A DNA stretch of 20,818 nucleotides from Pseudomonadota bacterium (GTDB lineage: Bacteria; Pseudomonadota; Gammaproteobacteria; Steroidobacterales; Steroidobacteraceae): assembly GCA_023433515.1 (NCBI GenBank), contig JAEZCN010000153.1, positions 1 to 20,818 on the forward strand, read 5' to 3'. Positions 1 to 7,923 of this stretch are shown piece by piece. Every line of letters starts with the position of its first letter. Position 1 is the first letter of the stretch. The notes under the pieces were generated by a model that saw only the letters and a program-made list of their open reading frames with translations, was not told the DNA's origin and made no database searches. The translations under genes and the position numbers were made by a program.

Positions 1-1438
1 CGTACGCGGTGCCGCTCATGCGCGCATCGGAGATGCGCACCATGTCGGTGATGCCCTTGCGCAGCACCTTCGGCGGCAGCGGCATGTTGCCGACCTCGGC
101 CATGCCGGGATAACCCTTCGGGCCGCAGCCCTTCAGGACCATCACGCTGTTCTCGTCGATGTCGAGGTTCTCGTCGTCGATCTTCGCCTTGAAGTCCTCG
201 ATCGACTCGAACACGACGGCCTTGCCGCGATGCTTGAGTAGTTTGGGAGTCGCCGCGGACGGCTTGATGACCGCGCCATCGGGCGCGAGATTGCCGCGCA
301 GGATCGCGATGCCGGCCTTGTCCTTGAAGGGCTCGCCGAACTGCTTGATGACGTCGCGATTCCAGCAGGGCGCGCTCGCGATGTTCTCGCCCATGGTCTT
401 GCCGTTCGCGGTCAACGCATCCTTGTCGAGCACGTGCGCGATCTCGCGCAGCACCGCGGGCAGGCCGCCGGCGTAATAAAAGTCTTCCATCAGGTATTTG
501 CCCGACGGCTGCAGGTCGAGCAGGCATGGCAGTTGCGAAGCGAGCTTGTCCCAGTCGTCGAGCTCGAGCTTCACGCCGAGTCGACCCGCGAGCGCGAGTA
601 GATGGATGACGGAATTCGTCGAACCGCCGATCGCGGCGTTCGCCTTGATCGCATTTTCGAACGCCGCGCGCGTGAGGATCTTCGAGAGCACGAGGTCCTC
701 GCGCACCATTTCGACGATCCGCCGGCCGGACAGCTGCGCGAGCCGGTAACGCTGCGCATCGACCGCGGGAATGGCCGCGTTGCCGGGCAGCGAAACGCCG
801 AGCGCCTCGACCATGCTCGCCATCGTCGACGCCGTGCCCATGGTCATGCAGTGGCCTTTCGACCGATGCATACAGGATTCGGCAGCGGTGAATTCCTCTT
901 TTGACATCTTTCCCGCTCGCACGTCCTCCGACATCTGCCAGACGCCGGTGCCGGAACCTATCTGCTTGCCGCGATAGTGACCCGACAACATCGGGCCGCC
1001 CGAGATGCCGATGGTCGGCAGATCGCAACTCGCCGCGCCCATGAGCAGCGATGGCGTGGTTTTGTCGCAACCCATCAGCAACACGACGCCGTCGATCGGA
1101 TTGCCGCGGATCGACTCCTCGACATCCATGCTCGCGAGATTGCGGAACAACATCGCGGTCGGCTTGAGCTGCGTCTCGCCGAGCGACATGACCGGAAATT
1201 CCAGCGGGAAACCGCCTGCTTCGTACACGCCGCGTTTCACGAACTCGGCGATCTCGCGGAAGTGGCCGTTGCAGGGCGTGAGCTCGGACCACGTGTTGCA
1301 GATGCCGATGACCGGGCGGCCATCGAACAAGTCATCGGGATAGCCCTGGTTCTTGAGCCAGCTGCGATGGATGAAGCCGTCTTTATCCTGCTTGCCGAAC
1401 CAGTCCTGGCTTCGCAGCCGCTTCACTTTCGAATCCAT
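1..1438 (-). CDS. IlvD/Edd-family aldonate dehydratase (L-arabinonate dehydratase-like), 3' end cut off
   Basis: Dehydrates a sugar acid (L-arabinonate, D-galactonate or D-fuconate type) to the 2-keto-3-deoxy acid in the cytoplasm. The first 479 residues are present, out of about 570-580 usual for the family. Three cysteines sit where the [2Fe-2S] ligands of Rhizobium L-arabinonate dehydratase are found: Cys56 (TPCNGH), Cys124 (MGCDKTTP) and Cys197 (GHCMTMGT). The spacing of 68 and 73 residues is, from memory, the same as C59/C127/C200 there. The catalytic-serine motif DARMSGTAY (Ser475) lies just before the window edge, so the C-terminal roughly 100 residues are missing from view only. The ATG is preceded by AGAGG about 8 bases upstream. 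It is divergent from the SDR/transporter operon, as expected for a shared sugar regulon. Family assignment is firm. The exact aldonate is inferred. Confidence 0.93.
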   Translation of the reverse strand, partial: MDSKVKRLRSQDWFGKQDKDGFIHRSWLKNQGYPDDLFDGRPVIGICNTWSELTPCNGHFREIAEFVKRGVYEAGGFPLEFPVMSLGETQLKPTAMLFRNLASMDVEESIRGNPIDGVVLLMGCDKTTPSLLMGAASCDLPTIGISGGPMLSGHYRGKQIGSGTGVWQMSEDVRAGKMSKEEFTAAESCMHRSKGHCMTMGTASTMASMVEALGVSLPGNAAIPAVDAQRYRLAQLSGRRIVEMVREDLVLSKILTRAAFENAIKANAAIGGSTNSVIHLLALAGRLGVKLELDDWDKLASQLPCLLDLQPSGKYLMEDFYYAGGLPAVLREIAHVLDKDALTANGKTMGENIASAPCWNRDVIKQFGEPFKDKAGIAILRGNLAPDGAVIKPSAATPKLLKHRGKAVVFESIEDFKAKIDDENLDIDENSVMVLKGCGPKGYPGMAEVGNMPLPPKVLRKGITDMVRISDARMSGTAY

Positions 1439-1546
1439 CGTCACGCCTCTGAAATTGCAGACGCGCACCTTCGCACAAGCGCTGGCGAAATATCTATACT
1501 CCGGCGATTCCTGTTTTCACTTGCTTGAGACAGCTTGAGACATTCG
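1439..1546. promoter_or_regulatory. Divergent promoter/operator region with 10-bp tandem repeat
   Basis: This 108-base gap between two divergent sugar genes is visibly more AT-rich than its surroundings. On the + strand TATACT (1495-1500) is a 5/6 match to a -10 box, with a weak TTCGCA 19 bases upstream. The opposite strand of the same AT patch (TATAGATATT) could serve the dehydratase gene. A perfect tandem duplication of GCTTGAGACA lies at 1523-1532 and 1533-1542, directly before the SDR start. It sits downstream of the proposed + start point, where a repressor could block transcription. No regulator gene lies in the window. The repeat is seen directly; its operator role is inferred. Confidence 0.45.
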
Positions 1547-2347
1547 ATGCCCGTAGACCGTCGCGATTCCACCGCTGCCCTGACCGGGGGAGCAATCTAC
1601 CCGTCACTGCGGGGTCGCCGCGTGTTCATCACGGGCGGTGGCTCGGGAATTGGCGCTTGTTTGACCGAGGCATTCGCAAGACAGGGATCGCTCGTTGCAT
1701 TTGTTGATATCGCAGAAGCTCCCTCGCTGGCTCTCGTGGACAAGATTGAGAAAGAGGGACATCCCCGCCCGTGGTTCCGCAGGACCGACGTCACGGACAT
1801 CCCCGCGCTGCGGGCGGCCATCCGCGATGCCGCGCGCGACCTCGGCGACTTTCACATCCTCGTCAACAACGTGGCCAACGACGAGCGCCACGACTTCATG
1901 GACGTCACGCCCGAGTACTACGACAACCGCATCGCGGTGAACCAGCGGCCGGCGTTCTTCGCGATGCAGGCGGTCGTGCCCGGCATGAAGAAGATGGGCG
2001 GTGGTTCCATCATCAACTTCGGTTCCAACTCCTACGGAGCGAAGGGCCGCAACATGTCGGTCTACACCACGGCCAAGTCGTCGGTGATCGGTCTGACGCG
2101 CGGCATGGCCGCCGAACTCGGCGAACACCGCATCCGCGTCAACGTGATCACGCCGGGCTGGATCATGACCCGGCGACAGGTCGAGAAGTGGCTGACGCCC
2201 GAGGGCGAGCTCGAGATCAAGCGCAACCAGGTGCTGCCCGACAAGGTACAGCCCGAGGACGTCGCGCCGCTCGCGCTGTTCCTCGCCTCCGATGACGCCC
2301 GCGCCTGCTCCGCGCAGGAATACATCGTCGACGCCGGCTGGCTCTAA
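1547..2347 (+). CDS. SDR-family NAD(P)-dependent aldose 1-dehydrogenase (XylB-like)
   Basis: A 266-residue short-chain dehydrogenase. The nucleotide-binding TGGGSGIG is at 29-36, the NNVAND variant of the NNAG motif follows, and the catalytic YTTAK has Tyr173 and Lys177 with a serine in NFGSNS just before. The N-terminus (AIYPSLRG then TGGGSGIGA) and C-terminus (FLASDDA, DAGWL) resemble Caulobacter crescentus D-xylose dehydrogenase XylB. It probably oxidises an imported aldose to its lactone with NAD as the first step before the neighbouring aldonate dehydratase. I chose ATG 1547. A TTG at 1535 is in frame but adds residues within the upstream direct repeat. Three bases separate it from the next gene, so the two are probably translationally coupled. 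The substrate is not fixed by sequence. Confidence 0.9.
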   Translation: MPVDRRDSTAALTGGAIYPSLRGRRVFITGGGSGIGACLTEAFARQGSLVAFVDIAEAPSLALVDKIEKEGHPRPWFRRTDVTDIPALRAAIRDAARDLGDFHILVNNVANDERHDFMDVTPEYYDNRIAVNQRPAFFAMQAVVPGMKKMGGGSIINFGSNSYGAKGRNMSVYTTAKSSVIGLTRGMAAELGEHRIRVNVITPGWIMTRRQVEKWLTPEGELEIKRNQVLPDKVQPEDVAPLALFLASDDARACSAQEYIVDAGWL

Positions 2348-2350
2348 CTA

Positions 2351-3343
2351 ATGAAACTGCTGCAATACATCGATTCCGGACGGACGCGCGTCGCGCGCGT
2401 CGACCAAAACGGCTCCCTGCGTCCGCTCGCCCGTTTCACCACGACCTATCAACTCGCCGAGCGCGCCATCGCCGAGCGCCGCACGCTCGAGGACATGGTG
2501 AACGCGGAGACGCTCGACGCACCGATTTCATACGACGACCTGCTGCGCGACGGCCGGCTGCTGCCGCCGCTCACTCATCCCGATCCCGCGCACACCCTGG
2601 TCGCGGGCACCGGTCTCACGCATCTCGGCAGCGCCGCGGCGCGCGACGCGATGCACCAGAAGATTTCCGGCCAGGCCGAGCTCACCGACTCCATGAAGAT
2701 GTTCAAGTGGGGCGTCGAGGGCGGCAAGCCGAAGGGCGACGAACCCGGCACGCAGCCGGAATGGTTCTACAAGGGCAACGGATCGAACGTCGTCGCGTGC
2801 GGGCAGCCCATCCGGTCACCCGACTTCGCGGAAGATCACGGCGAGGAGCCGGAACTCGTCGGCCTCTACGTCATCGACGACAACGGCCGGCCGCACCGGC
2901 TCGGCTTCGCGATCGGCAACGAGTTCTCCGACCACGTGACCGAGCGCCGCAACTATCTGCTGCTCGCGCACTCGAAGCTGCGCCAGTGCGGCGTGGGACC
3001 GATGCTGAACACCGGCCCCCTGCCCGCGCACCTGGAAGGCACGAGCCGCATCCGCCGCGGCACCGAAGTGTTGTGGCAGAAGCCCTTCCTCACGGGCGAA
3101 GCGAACATGAGCCACACGTTCGCGAACCTCGAGTATCACCACTTCAAGTACCGGCAGCACCGCGTGCCGGGCGACGTGCACGTGCATTTCTTCGGCACGG
3201 CGACCGTGAGCTGCGCCGACGGCATCGAGACACGGGCCGGCGACGTGTTCGAGATCGATCTGCCGGCACTCGGCGCGCCACTCATCAATGAACTCGAAAT
3301 CGAGCCGGGCGGCCTCGAGCCCAATTCAACCGGCCTGCTTTAG
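2351..3343 (+). CDS. AraD1/GguC-type fumarylacetoacetate-hydrolase-family protein
   Basis: A 330-residue protein that reads as AraD1/GguC, a branch of the FAH fold that accompanies L-arabinose/galactose transport and oxidation genes (for example chvE-gguABC in Agrobacterium). The N-terminal part (MKLLQYID...RVARVDQNG) is the small FAH N-domain. The catalytic half from about residue 75 contains an acidic EEPEL segment, the position where the family holds its divalent metal, and an ExxGDVFEI-like C-terminal strand. Its reaction is not well fixed in the literature I know. By analogy with XylX, another FAH-family member, it may dehydrate the 2-keto-3-deoxyaldonate made by the divergent dehydratase; C-C hydrolysis is the alternative. 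It begins 3 bases after the SDR stop and is clearly in the operon. Confidence 0.85.
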   Translation: MKLLQYIDSGRTRVARVDQNGSLRPLARFTTTYQLAERAIAERRTLEDMVNAETLDAPISYDDLLRDGRLLPPLTHPDPAHTLVAGTGLTHLGSAAARDAMHQKISGQAELTDSMKMFKWGVEGGKPKGDEPGTQPEWFYKGNGSNVVACGQPIRSPDFAEDHGEEPELVGLYVIDDNGRPHRLGFAIGNEFSDHVTERRNYLLLAHSKLRQCGVGPMLNTGPLPAHLEGTSRIRRGTEVLWQKPFLTGEANMSHTFANLEYHHFKYRQHRVPGDVHVHFFGTATVSCADGIETRAGDVFEIDLPALGAPLINELEIEPGGLEPNSTGLL

Positions 3344-3361
3344 AAAAACGGGGGGAAATTC

Positions 3362-4336
3362 ATGTCACACATCTCGCGCCGCTTCGGCCCGATCCTCGCC
3401 TGCATCGCCTTGGTCGGCGCCCTGCTCCTCGCAGGATGTGCGCGTGAGAACAAGGATGAGCGCATCGTGCTCGGCTTCAGCCAGATCGGCGCCGAGAGCG
3501 AGTGGCGCACCGCGAACACGGAATCCATAAAGGCCGCCGCGGTCACCAGCAACATCGACCTGCGCTTCGCCGACGCGCAGCAGAAGCAGGAAAACCAGAT
3601 CAAGGCGATCCGCTCCTTCATCGCGCAGAAGGTGGACGTGATCGCGTTCTCGCCGGTGGTGGAGACCGGCTGGGACACCGTGCTGCAGGAAGCCAGGACC
3701 GCGGGTATCCCCGTCATCCTGACCGACCGGGCGGTTACCGCCGATCCTTCCCTGTACGTGGGTTTCATCGGCTCCGATTTCGTCGAGGAAGGCCGCAAGG
3801 CCGCCCGCTGGGTACTCGAGGAATACAAGGACGTCGCAGGTGACGTGAACATCGTCGAACTACAGGGCACGGTGGGCTCCGCGCCTGCGAACGATCGCAA
3901 GAAAGGTTTCGAGGAAGTCATTTCCGCGGAGCCGCGTTTCAAGATCATCCGCTCGCAGTCGGGTGACTTCACGCGCTCGAAGGGCAAGGAGCAGATGGAG
4001 TCGATCCTGAAGTCCGAGACGCGCCCCATCCACGTGCTCTACGCGCACAACGACGACATGGCGATCGGCGCGATCCAGGCGATCGAGGAAGCGGGCAAGA
4101 AGCCGGGCAGCGAGATCAAGATCGTGTCGATCGACGCCGTGAAGGGCGCGTTCGAGGCGATGATCGCGGGCAAGCTCAACGTCACCATCGAGTGCAATCC
4201 CCTGCTCGGACCACAACTGATGACCTCGGTCACCGAGGTCGTCGCCGGCCGGCCGATTCCGAAGCGCATCGTCGTCGAGGAAGGCGTGTTCACGATGGAC
4301 ACGGCGAAGCAGCACATCCAGTCGCGCACCTACTGA
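3362..4336 (+). CDS. ytfQ: YtfQ-like sugar ABC transporter substrate-binding lipoprotein
   Basis: A 324-residue periplasmic-binding protein of the ribose/galactofuranose type. The signal peptide ends in a lipobox LAGC with Cys26, so it should be a lipid-anchored periplasmic receptor. The mature chain starts with the first Rossmann strand (IVLGFSQIGAESEWRTAN), which closely matches the E. coli YtfQ start (GFSQ.G.ES.WR). Further features are a VDVIAFSPVVETGW segment, the ILTDRAV segment, the AHNDDMAIGAIQAIEEAG strand-helix typical of the family, and a C-terminal CNPLLGP region. A purine-rich CGGGGGGAAA lies just before the ATG, a strong ribosome site that suits the higher dosage of binding proteins. 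E. coli YtfQ binds galactofuranose, but related proteins take other aldoses, so the ligand is open. Confidence 0.93.
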   Translation: MSHISRRFGPILACIALVGALLLAGCARENKDERIVLGFSQIGAESEWRTANTESIKAAAVTSNIDLRFADAQQKQENQIKAIRSFIAQKVDVIAFSPVVETGWDTVLQEARTAGIPVILTDRAVTADPSLYVGFIGSDFVEEGRKAARWVLEEYKDVAGDVNIVELQGTVGSAPANDRKKGFEEVISAEPRFKIIRSQSGDFTRSKGKEQMESILKSETRPIHVLYAHNDDMAIGAIQAIEEAGKKPGSEIKIVSIDAVKGAFEAMIAGKLNVTIECNPLLGPQLMTSVTEVVAGRPIPKRIVVEEGVFTMDTAKQHIQSRTY

Positions 4337-4346
4337 CGCGCAGGTC

Positions 4347-5909
4347 ATGGGGGATCCCGCCATTGTGCTCGAGGCGCGCGACGTTTCGCGCGGCTTTCCC
4401 GGCGTGCAGGCGCTCGCGGGAGTCGACCTCACGCTGCGCGCGGGTGAAGTCCACGCGCTGATGGGACAGAACGGCGCCGGCAAGTCGACGCTGATCAAGG
4501 TCCTCACGGGCGTGCACGCGCCGGATGCCGGCACGATCAAACTACTCAGCAATGAGGTGCGGCCGACCTCCCCGCTGCACGCGCAGGACCTCGGCATCAG
4601 CGCCGTCCACCAGGAAAGCCACCTGCTGCCGAATCTCACCGTCGCGGAGAACATCTGCGCGGGCCGTTACCCCCGCCGCCCGTGGACGCGCGGCGGCGGC
4701 ATCGACTGGCGCGAGACCAACCGGCGCGCGCGCGCGTTGCTCGCGGACCTCGGCATCGACATCGACGTCGAGCAGCTCGCGGGCGGTTTGCCCGCCGCTC
4801 TCCAGCAGCTCGCGACCGTGGCGCGCGCCGTATCGACCGACGCACGCGTGCTGATCCTCGACGAGCCGACCTCGAGCCTCGACGCGGACGAAGTGAAGGC
4901 GTTGTTCGCGCTGATCCGCAAGCTGCGCGACAAGGGCGTCGCGATCCTGTTCGTCACGCACTTCCTCGACCAGGTCTACGAGATCTGCGATCGGATCACC
5001 GTGTTGCGCAACGGCAAGTTCGTCGGCGAATACGCCTGTGCGCGACTCGACGCGCACGCGCTCGTGGCGGCGATGGTCGGACGCGAGATCGCGATGGCAA
5101 AGACGACGACGGCCGGCGACCAAACTACCGCCGACGGCGGCGCCACGGCCGCACCGCCCGTGCTCGCCGCGCGTGGCGTCTCGCGTCGCGGACAACTCCA
5201 GCCGATGGACCTCGAACTGCATCGCGGTGAAGTCCTCGGGCTCGCGGGCCTGCTCGGCTCCGGCCGCACCGAGCTCGCGCGCATCCTGTTCGCGCTCGAT
5301 GCGGGCGACTCCGGCGAAATCTCGATCGACGGCAACCCCGTCGAGATCGACTCGCCGTCGGATGCACTGAAACTCGGTCTCGGCTTCTGCCCCGAGGACC
5401 GCAAGGAAAGCGGCATCGTCGCCGAGCTTTCCGTGCGCGAGAACATCGTCCTGGCGCTGCAGGCGCGGATGGGGCTCGGGAAATTCCTGCCGCCCGCGGA
5501 GCAGCGTGCGATCGCGGAAAAAATGGTCGCGGCGCTCGGCATCAAGACCGCGAGCATCGAGACGCCCATCGGTCAGCTTTCGGGCGGCAACCAGCAGAAG
5601 GCGATCATCGGACGCTGGCTGGCCACCCACCCACGTGTCCTGATCCTCGACGAGCCGACGCGCGGCATCGACATCGCCGCGAAGCAGGAGCTCATGAACG
5701 AGATCCTCGCGCTGGCGCGCGGCGGCACCGCGGTGCTGTTCATCTCGGCGGAGATCGAGGAAGTCGTGCGCGTCGCCGACCGCATCGTCGTGCTGCGCGA
5801 CCGCGCGAAGGCCGGCGAGCTGCCGCGCGGCGCGAGCGACGACGCGGTGTACGCGATCATCGCCCGATCGACGGCCCAATCCGGAGCCACGACCGGAGCC
5901 AGCGCATGA
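4347..5909 (+). CDS. ytfR: YtfR-like sugar ABC transporter ATP-binding protein (double NBD)
   Basis: A 520-residue cytoplasmic ATPase with two tandem nucleotide-binding domains, as in RbsA, XylG and AraG. Domain 1 has Walker A GQNGAGKST (40-48) and Walker B with Asp172/Glu173 (LILDEPTSSLD). Its signature is weak (GLPAALQQ). Domain 2 has a degenerate P-loop without lysine (GSGRTE, about 304-309), a canonical LSGGNQQ signature (411-417) and Walker B Asp435/Glu436 (LILDEPTRGID). This complementary degeneration is normal in this family. ATG 4347 begins 10 bases after the lipoprotein stop. Its stop overlaps the next gene as ATGA at 5906-5909, so ATPase and permease are coupled. Confidence 0.95.
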   Translation: MGDPAIVLEARDVSRGFPGVQALAGVDLTLRAGEVHALMGQNGAGKSTLIKVLTGVHAPDAGTIKLLSNEVRPTSPLHAQDLGISAVHQESHLLPNLTVAENICAGRYPRRPWTRGGGIDWRETNRRARALLADLGIDIDVEQLAGGLPAALQQLATVARAVSTDARVLILDEPTSSLDADEVKALFALIRKLRDKGVAILFVTHFLDQVYEICDRITVLRNGKFVGEYACARLDAHALVAAMVGREIAMAKTTTAGDQTTADGGATAAPPVLAARGVSRRGQLQPMDLELHRGEVLGLAGLLGSGRTELARILFALDAGDSGEISIDGNPVEIDSPSDALKLGLGFCPEDRKESGIVAELSVRENIVLALQARMGLGKFLPPAEQRAIAEKMVAALGIKTASIETPIGQLSGGNQQKAIIGRWLATHPRVLILDEPTRGIDIAAKQELMNEILALARGGTAVLFISAEIEEVVRVADRIVVLRDRAKAGELPRGASDDAVYAIIARSTAQSGATTGASA

Positions 5910-6958
5910 AACGCCTGCGCGAACACGCATTGTTCTGGCCGGCGAGCACCCTCCTGCTGCTGCTCGCCGTGAGCGCGCTGTTCAACCCCGCGTTCCTCTC
6001 GATCACGTGGCAGGACGGCCACCTGTACGGCAGCGTCATCGACATCCTCAACCGCGCCGCACCGCTCGTCATCGTCTCGCTGGGCATGACGCTCGTCATC
6101 GCGGTGCGCGGCCTCGACATCTCGGTGGGCGCGGTCGTCGCGATTTCGGCCGCGGTTGTGGCATTGATGATCGGCGGCAGCTTCTCCGCGGACGGCGCGG
6201 TGGAAAGTCGTTATCCATTGTGGCTCGCGCTCGGCACCGCGCTCGCGGTCGCGGCGGCCTGCGGCCTGTGGAACGGCATGCTGGTCGTGAAGGCCGGCAT
6301 GCAGCCCATCGTCGCCACGCTCATCCTCATGGTGGCCGGCCGCGGCATCGCCCAGCTGCTCACCGGCGGGCAGATCATCACCGTCTACTACCCGCCCTTC
6401 TTCACGCTCGGCAATGGCTACCTGCTCGGCCTGCCGGTGGCGTTGTGGATCGCGGCGCTCACGTTCGTGGTTCTCTATCTACTCCTGTCGCGCACCGCGC
6501 TGGGCCTGTTCGTGCGCGCCATCGGCGGGAATCCCGAAGCCGCGCGTGTCGCCGGCGTGCGCTCCTCGGCCATCACGCTGTGCGTGTACACGTTCTGCGG
6601 ATTCGCGGCAGGAATCGCCGGTCTCATCGTGAGCTCCAACGTCAAGAGCGCGGACGCCAACAACGCGGGCAACCTGCTCGAGCTCGACGCGATCCTCGCG
6701 GTGACGCTCGGCGGCACGGCGCTCACCGGCGGCCGCTTCACTCTCGCCGGCACCGTGCTCGGCGCGCTGATCATCCAGACGCTGACGTCGATCATCTACT
6801 CGTTCGGCGTGCCGCCCGAGGTCAATCTCGTGGTCAAGGCGGCGCTGGTGTTCGCCGTGATGTTGCTGCAGTCGGCGGAGTTCCGCGCGATGGTTTGGCG
6901 AGTCGCACGCCCCGCGGCGCAGCGCGGGGCACGCGCGGACCAGGGGGCATCGCGATGA
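5906..6958 (+). CDS. ytfT: YtfT-like sugar ABC transporter permease
   Basis: A 350-residue inner-membrane permease of the branched-chain amino acid/ribose type, with about eight to ten hydrophobic segments. Diagnostic stretches shared with E. coli YtfT are GSVIDILNRAAPLVIVSLGM near the N-terminus, GLDISVGAVVAIS, TLILMVAGRGIAQLLTGGQI, the EAARVAGV cytoplasmic coupling segment that contacts the ATPase, and ADANNAG followed by ELDAILAVTLGGTALTGGRF. The start ATG overlaps the ATPase stop by four bases. The C-terminal tail is short and basic (arginine-rich). It forms a heterodimer with the following permease. Confidence 0.94.
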   Translation: MKRLREHALFWPASTLLLLLAVSALFNPAFLSITWQDGHLYGSVIDILNRAAPLVIVSLGMTLVIAVRGLDISVGAVVAISAAVVALMIGGSFSADGAVESRYPLWLALGTALAVAAACGLWNGMLVVKAGMQPIVATLILMVAGRGIAQLLTGGQIITVYYPPFFTLGNGYLLGLPVALWIAALTFVVLYLLLSRTALGLFVRAIGGNPEAARVAGVRSSAITLCVYTFCGFAAGIAGLIVSSNVKSADANNAGNLLELDAILAVTLGGTALTGGRFTLAGTVLGALIIQTLTSIIYSFGVPPEVNLVVKAALVFAVMLLQSAEFRAMVWRVARPAAQRGARADQGASR

Positions 6959-7923
6959 TGACCGCGATGAACCGGCGCCTGCTGCCGCTCGCCGTGACGA
7001 TGGCGCTGTTCGTCGCGATGGCGTCCTATGGCGCCGTCCGCTACGACGCGTTCCTGTCGCCGCAGGTATTCCTGAATCTCATCATCGACAATGCGTTCCT
7101 GTGCATCGTCGCGGTGGGAATGACGTTCGTGATCCTGTCGGGCGGCATCGACCTTTCGGTCGGCGCGGTGATCGCGCTCACGACCATGATCTCCGCCACG
7201 CTGCTGGCGGAAGGCTGGAATCCGTATGCCGCGATGGCGGTGGTACTCCTCGTCGGCGCGGTGTTCGGCGGGCTGCAGGGTTACCTGATACAGCGCTTCG
7301 GACTCGCGCCGTTCATCGTGACGCTCGCCGGCATGTTCCTCGCGCGCGGCTGCTGCTATCTCATCAGCACCGAGTCGATCCCGATCGTGGATCCGACATA
7401 CGCCGCGATCGCCCAGGCGCGCATCCCGCTCGGCGGGGGCGCGTCGCTCACGGTCGGCGGAATCATCGCGCTCGCCGTGGTCGCGATCGCGATCCGCGTG
7501 GCGCACTCCTCCGAGTTCGGCCGCACGGTATACGCGCTCGGCGGCGGCGAGTCTTCGGCGCGTCTGATGGGTCTCAAGGTCGACTCGACCAAGATCGGAG
7601 TCTATCTACTGAGCGGCCTGTGCGCTGCGCTCGCCGGCATCGTCATGACGTTCTACATGCTCTCGGGCTACAGCCTGCACGCGATGGGCCTGGAGCTCGA
7701 CGCCATCGCCGCCGTGGTCATCGGCGGCACGCTGCTGGCCGGCGGCGTAGGGTACGTGGCGGGAACGTTGTTCGGCGTGCTGATTCTGGGCATCATCCAG
7801 ACCCTCATCGCATTCGACGGGACTTTGAGTTCATGGTGGACGCGAATCGTCGTAGGTGCCTTGCTCTTGCTCTTCTGCCTGTTGCAGCGGCTGTTCGAGG
7901 GGCGGGCGCGCAAGGCGCCTTAA
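6955..7923 (+). CDS. yjfF: YjfF-like sugar ABC transporter permease
   Basis: A 322-residue second permease of the importer. Motifs close to E. coli YjfF are DNAFLCIVAVGMTFVILSGG, IDLSVGAVIA, PFIVTLAGMFLARG, ELDAIAAVVIGGTLLAGGVG and FDGTLSSWWTRI. ATG 6955 overlaps the previous stop as ATGA, with AGGGGG about 8 bases upstream; ATG 6958 is an equally in-frame alternative. A longer open frame extends upstream through ytfT but is a high-GC shadow. The last 91 bases also encode the start of the epimerase in another frame. Confidence 0.94.
   Translation: MMTAMNRRLLPLAVTMALFVAMASYGAVRYDAFLSPQVFLNLIIDNAFLCIVAVGMTFVILSGGIDLSVGAVIALTTMISATLLAEGWNPYAAMAVVLLVGAVFGGLQGYLIQRFGLAPFIVTLAGMFLARGCCYLISTESIPIVDPTYAAIAQARIPLGGGASLTVGGIIALAVVAIAIRVAHSSEFGRTVYALGGGESSARLMGLKVDSTKIGVYLLSGLCAALAGIVMTFYMLSGYSLHAMGLELDAIAAVVIGGTLLAGGVGYVAGTLFGVLILGIIQTLIAFDGTLSSWWTRIVVGALLLLFCLLQRLFEGRARKAP

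Noticed and set aside
4542..5930. A 462-codon open frame on the minus strand inside ytfR
   Set aside because: Composition is typical of the antisense frame of a GC-rich gene, with no motif or ribosome site; ytfR has full family motifs.
6007..7923. A 638-codon open frame joining the ytfT region to yjfF as one protein
   Set aside because: Its first half is an out-of-frame reading of ytfT with no permease character. The real yjfF starts at 6955 with a good ribosome site and the ATGA overlap.
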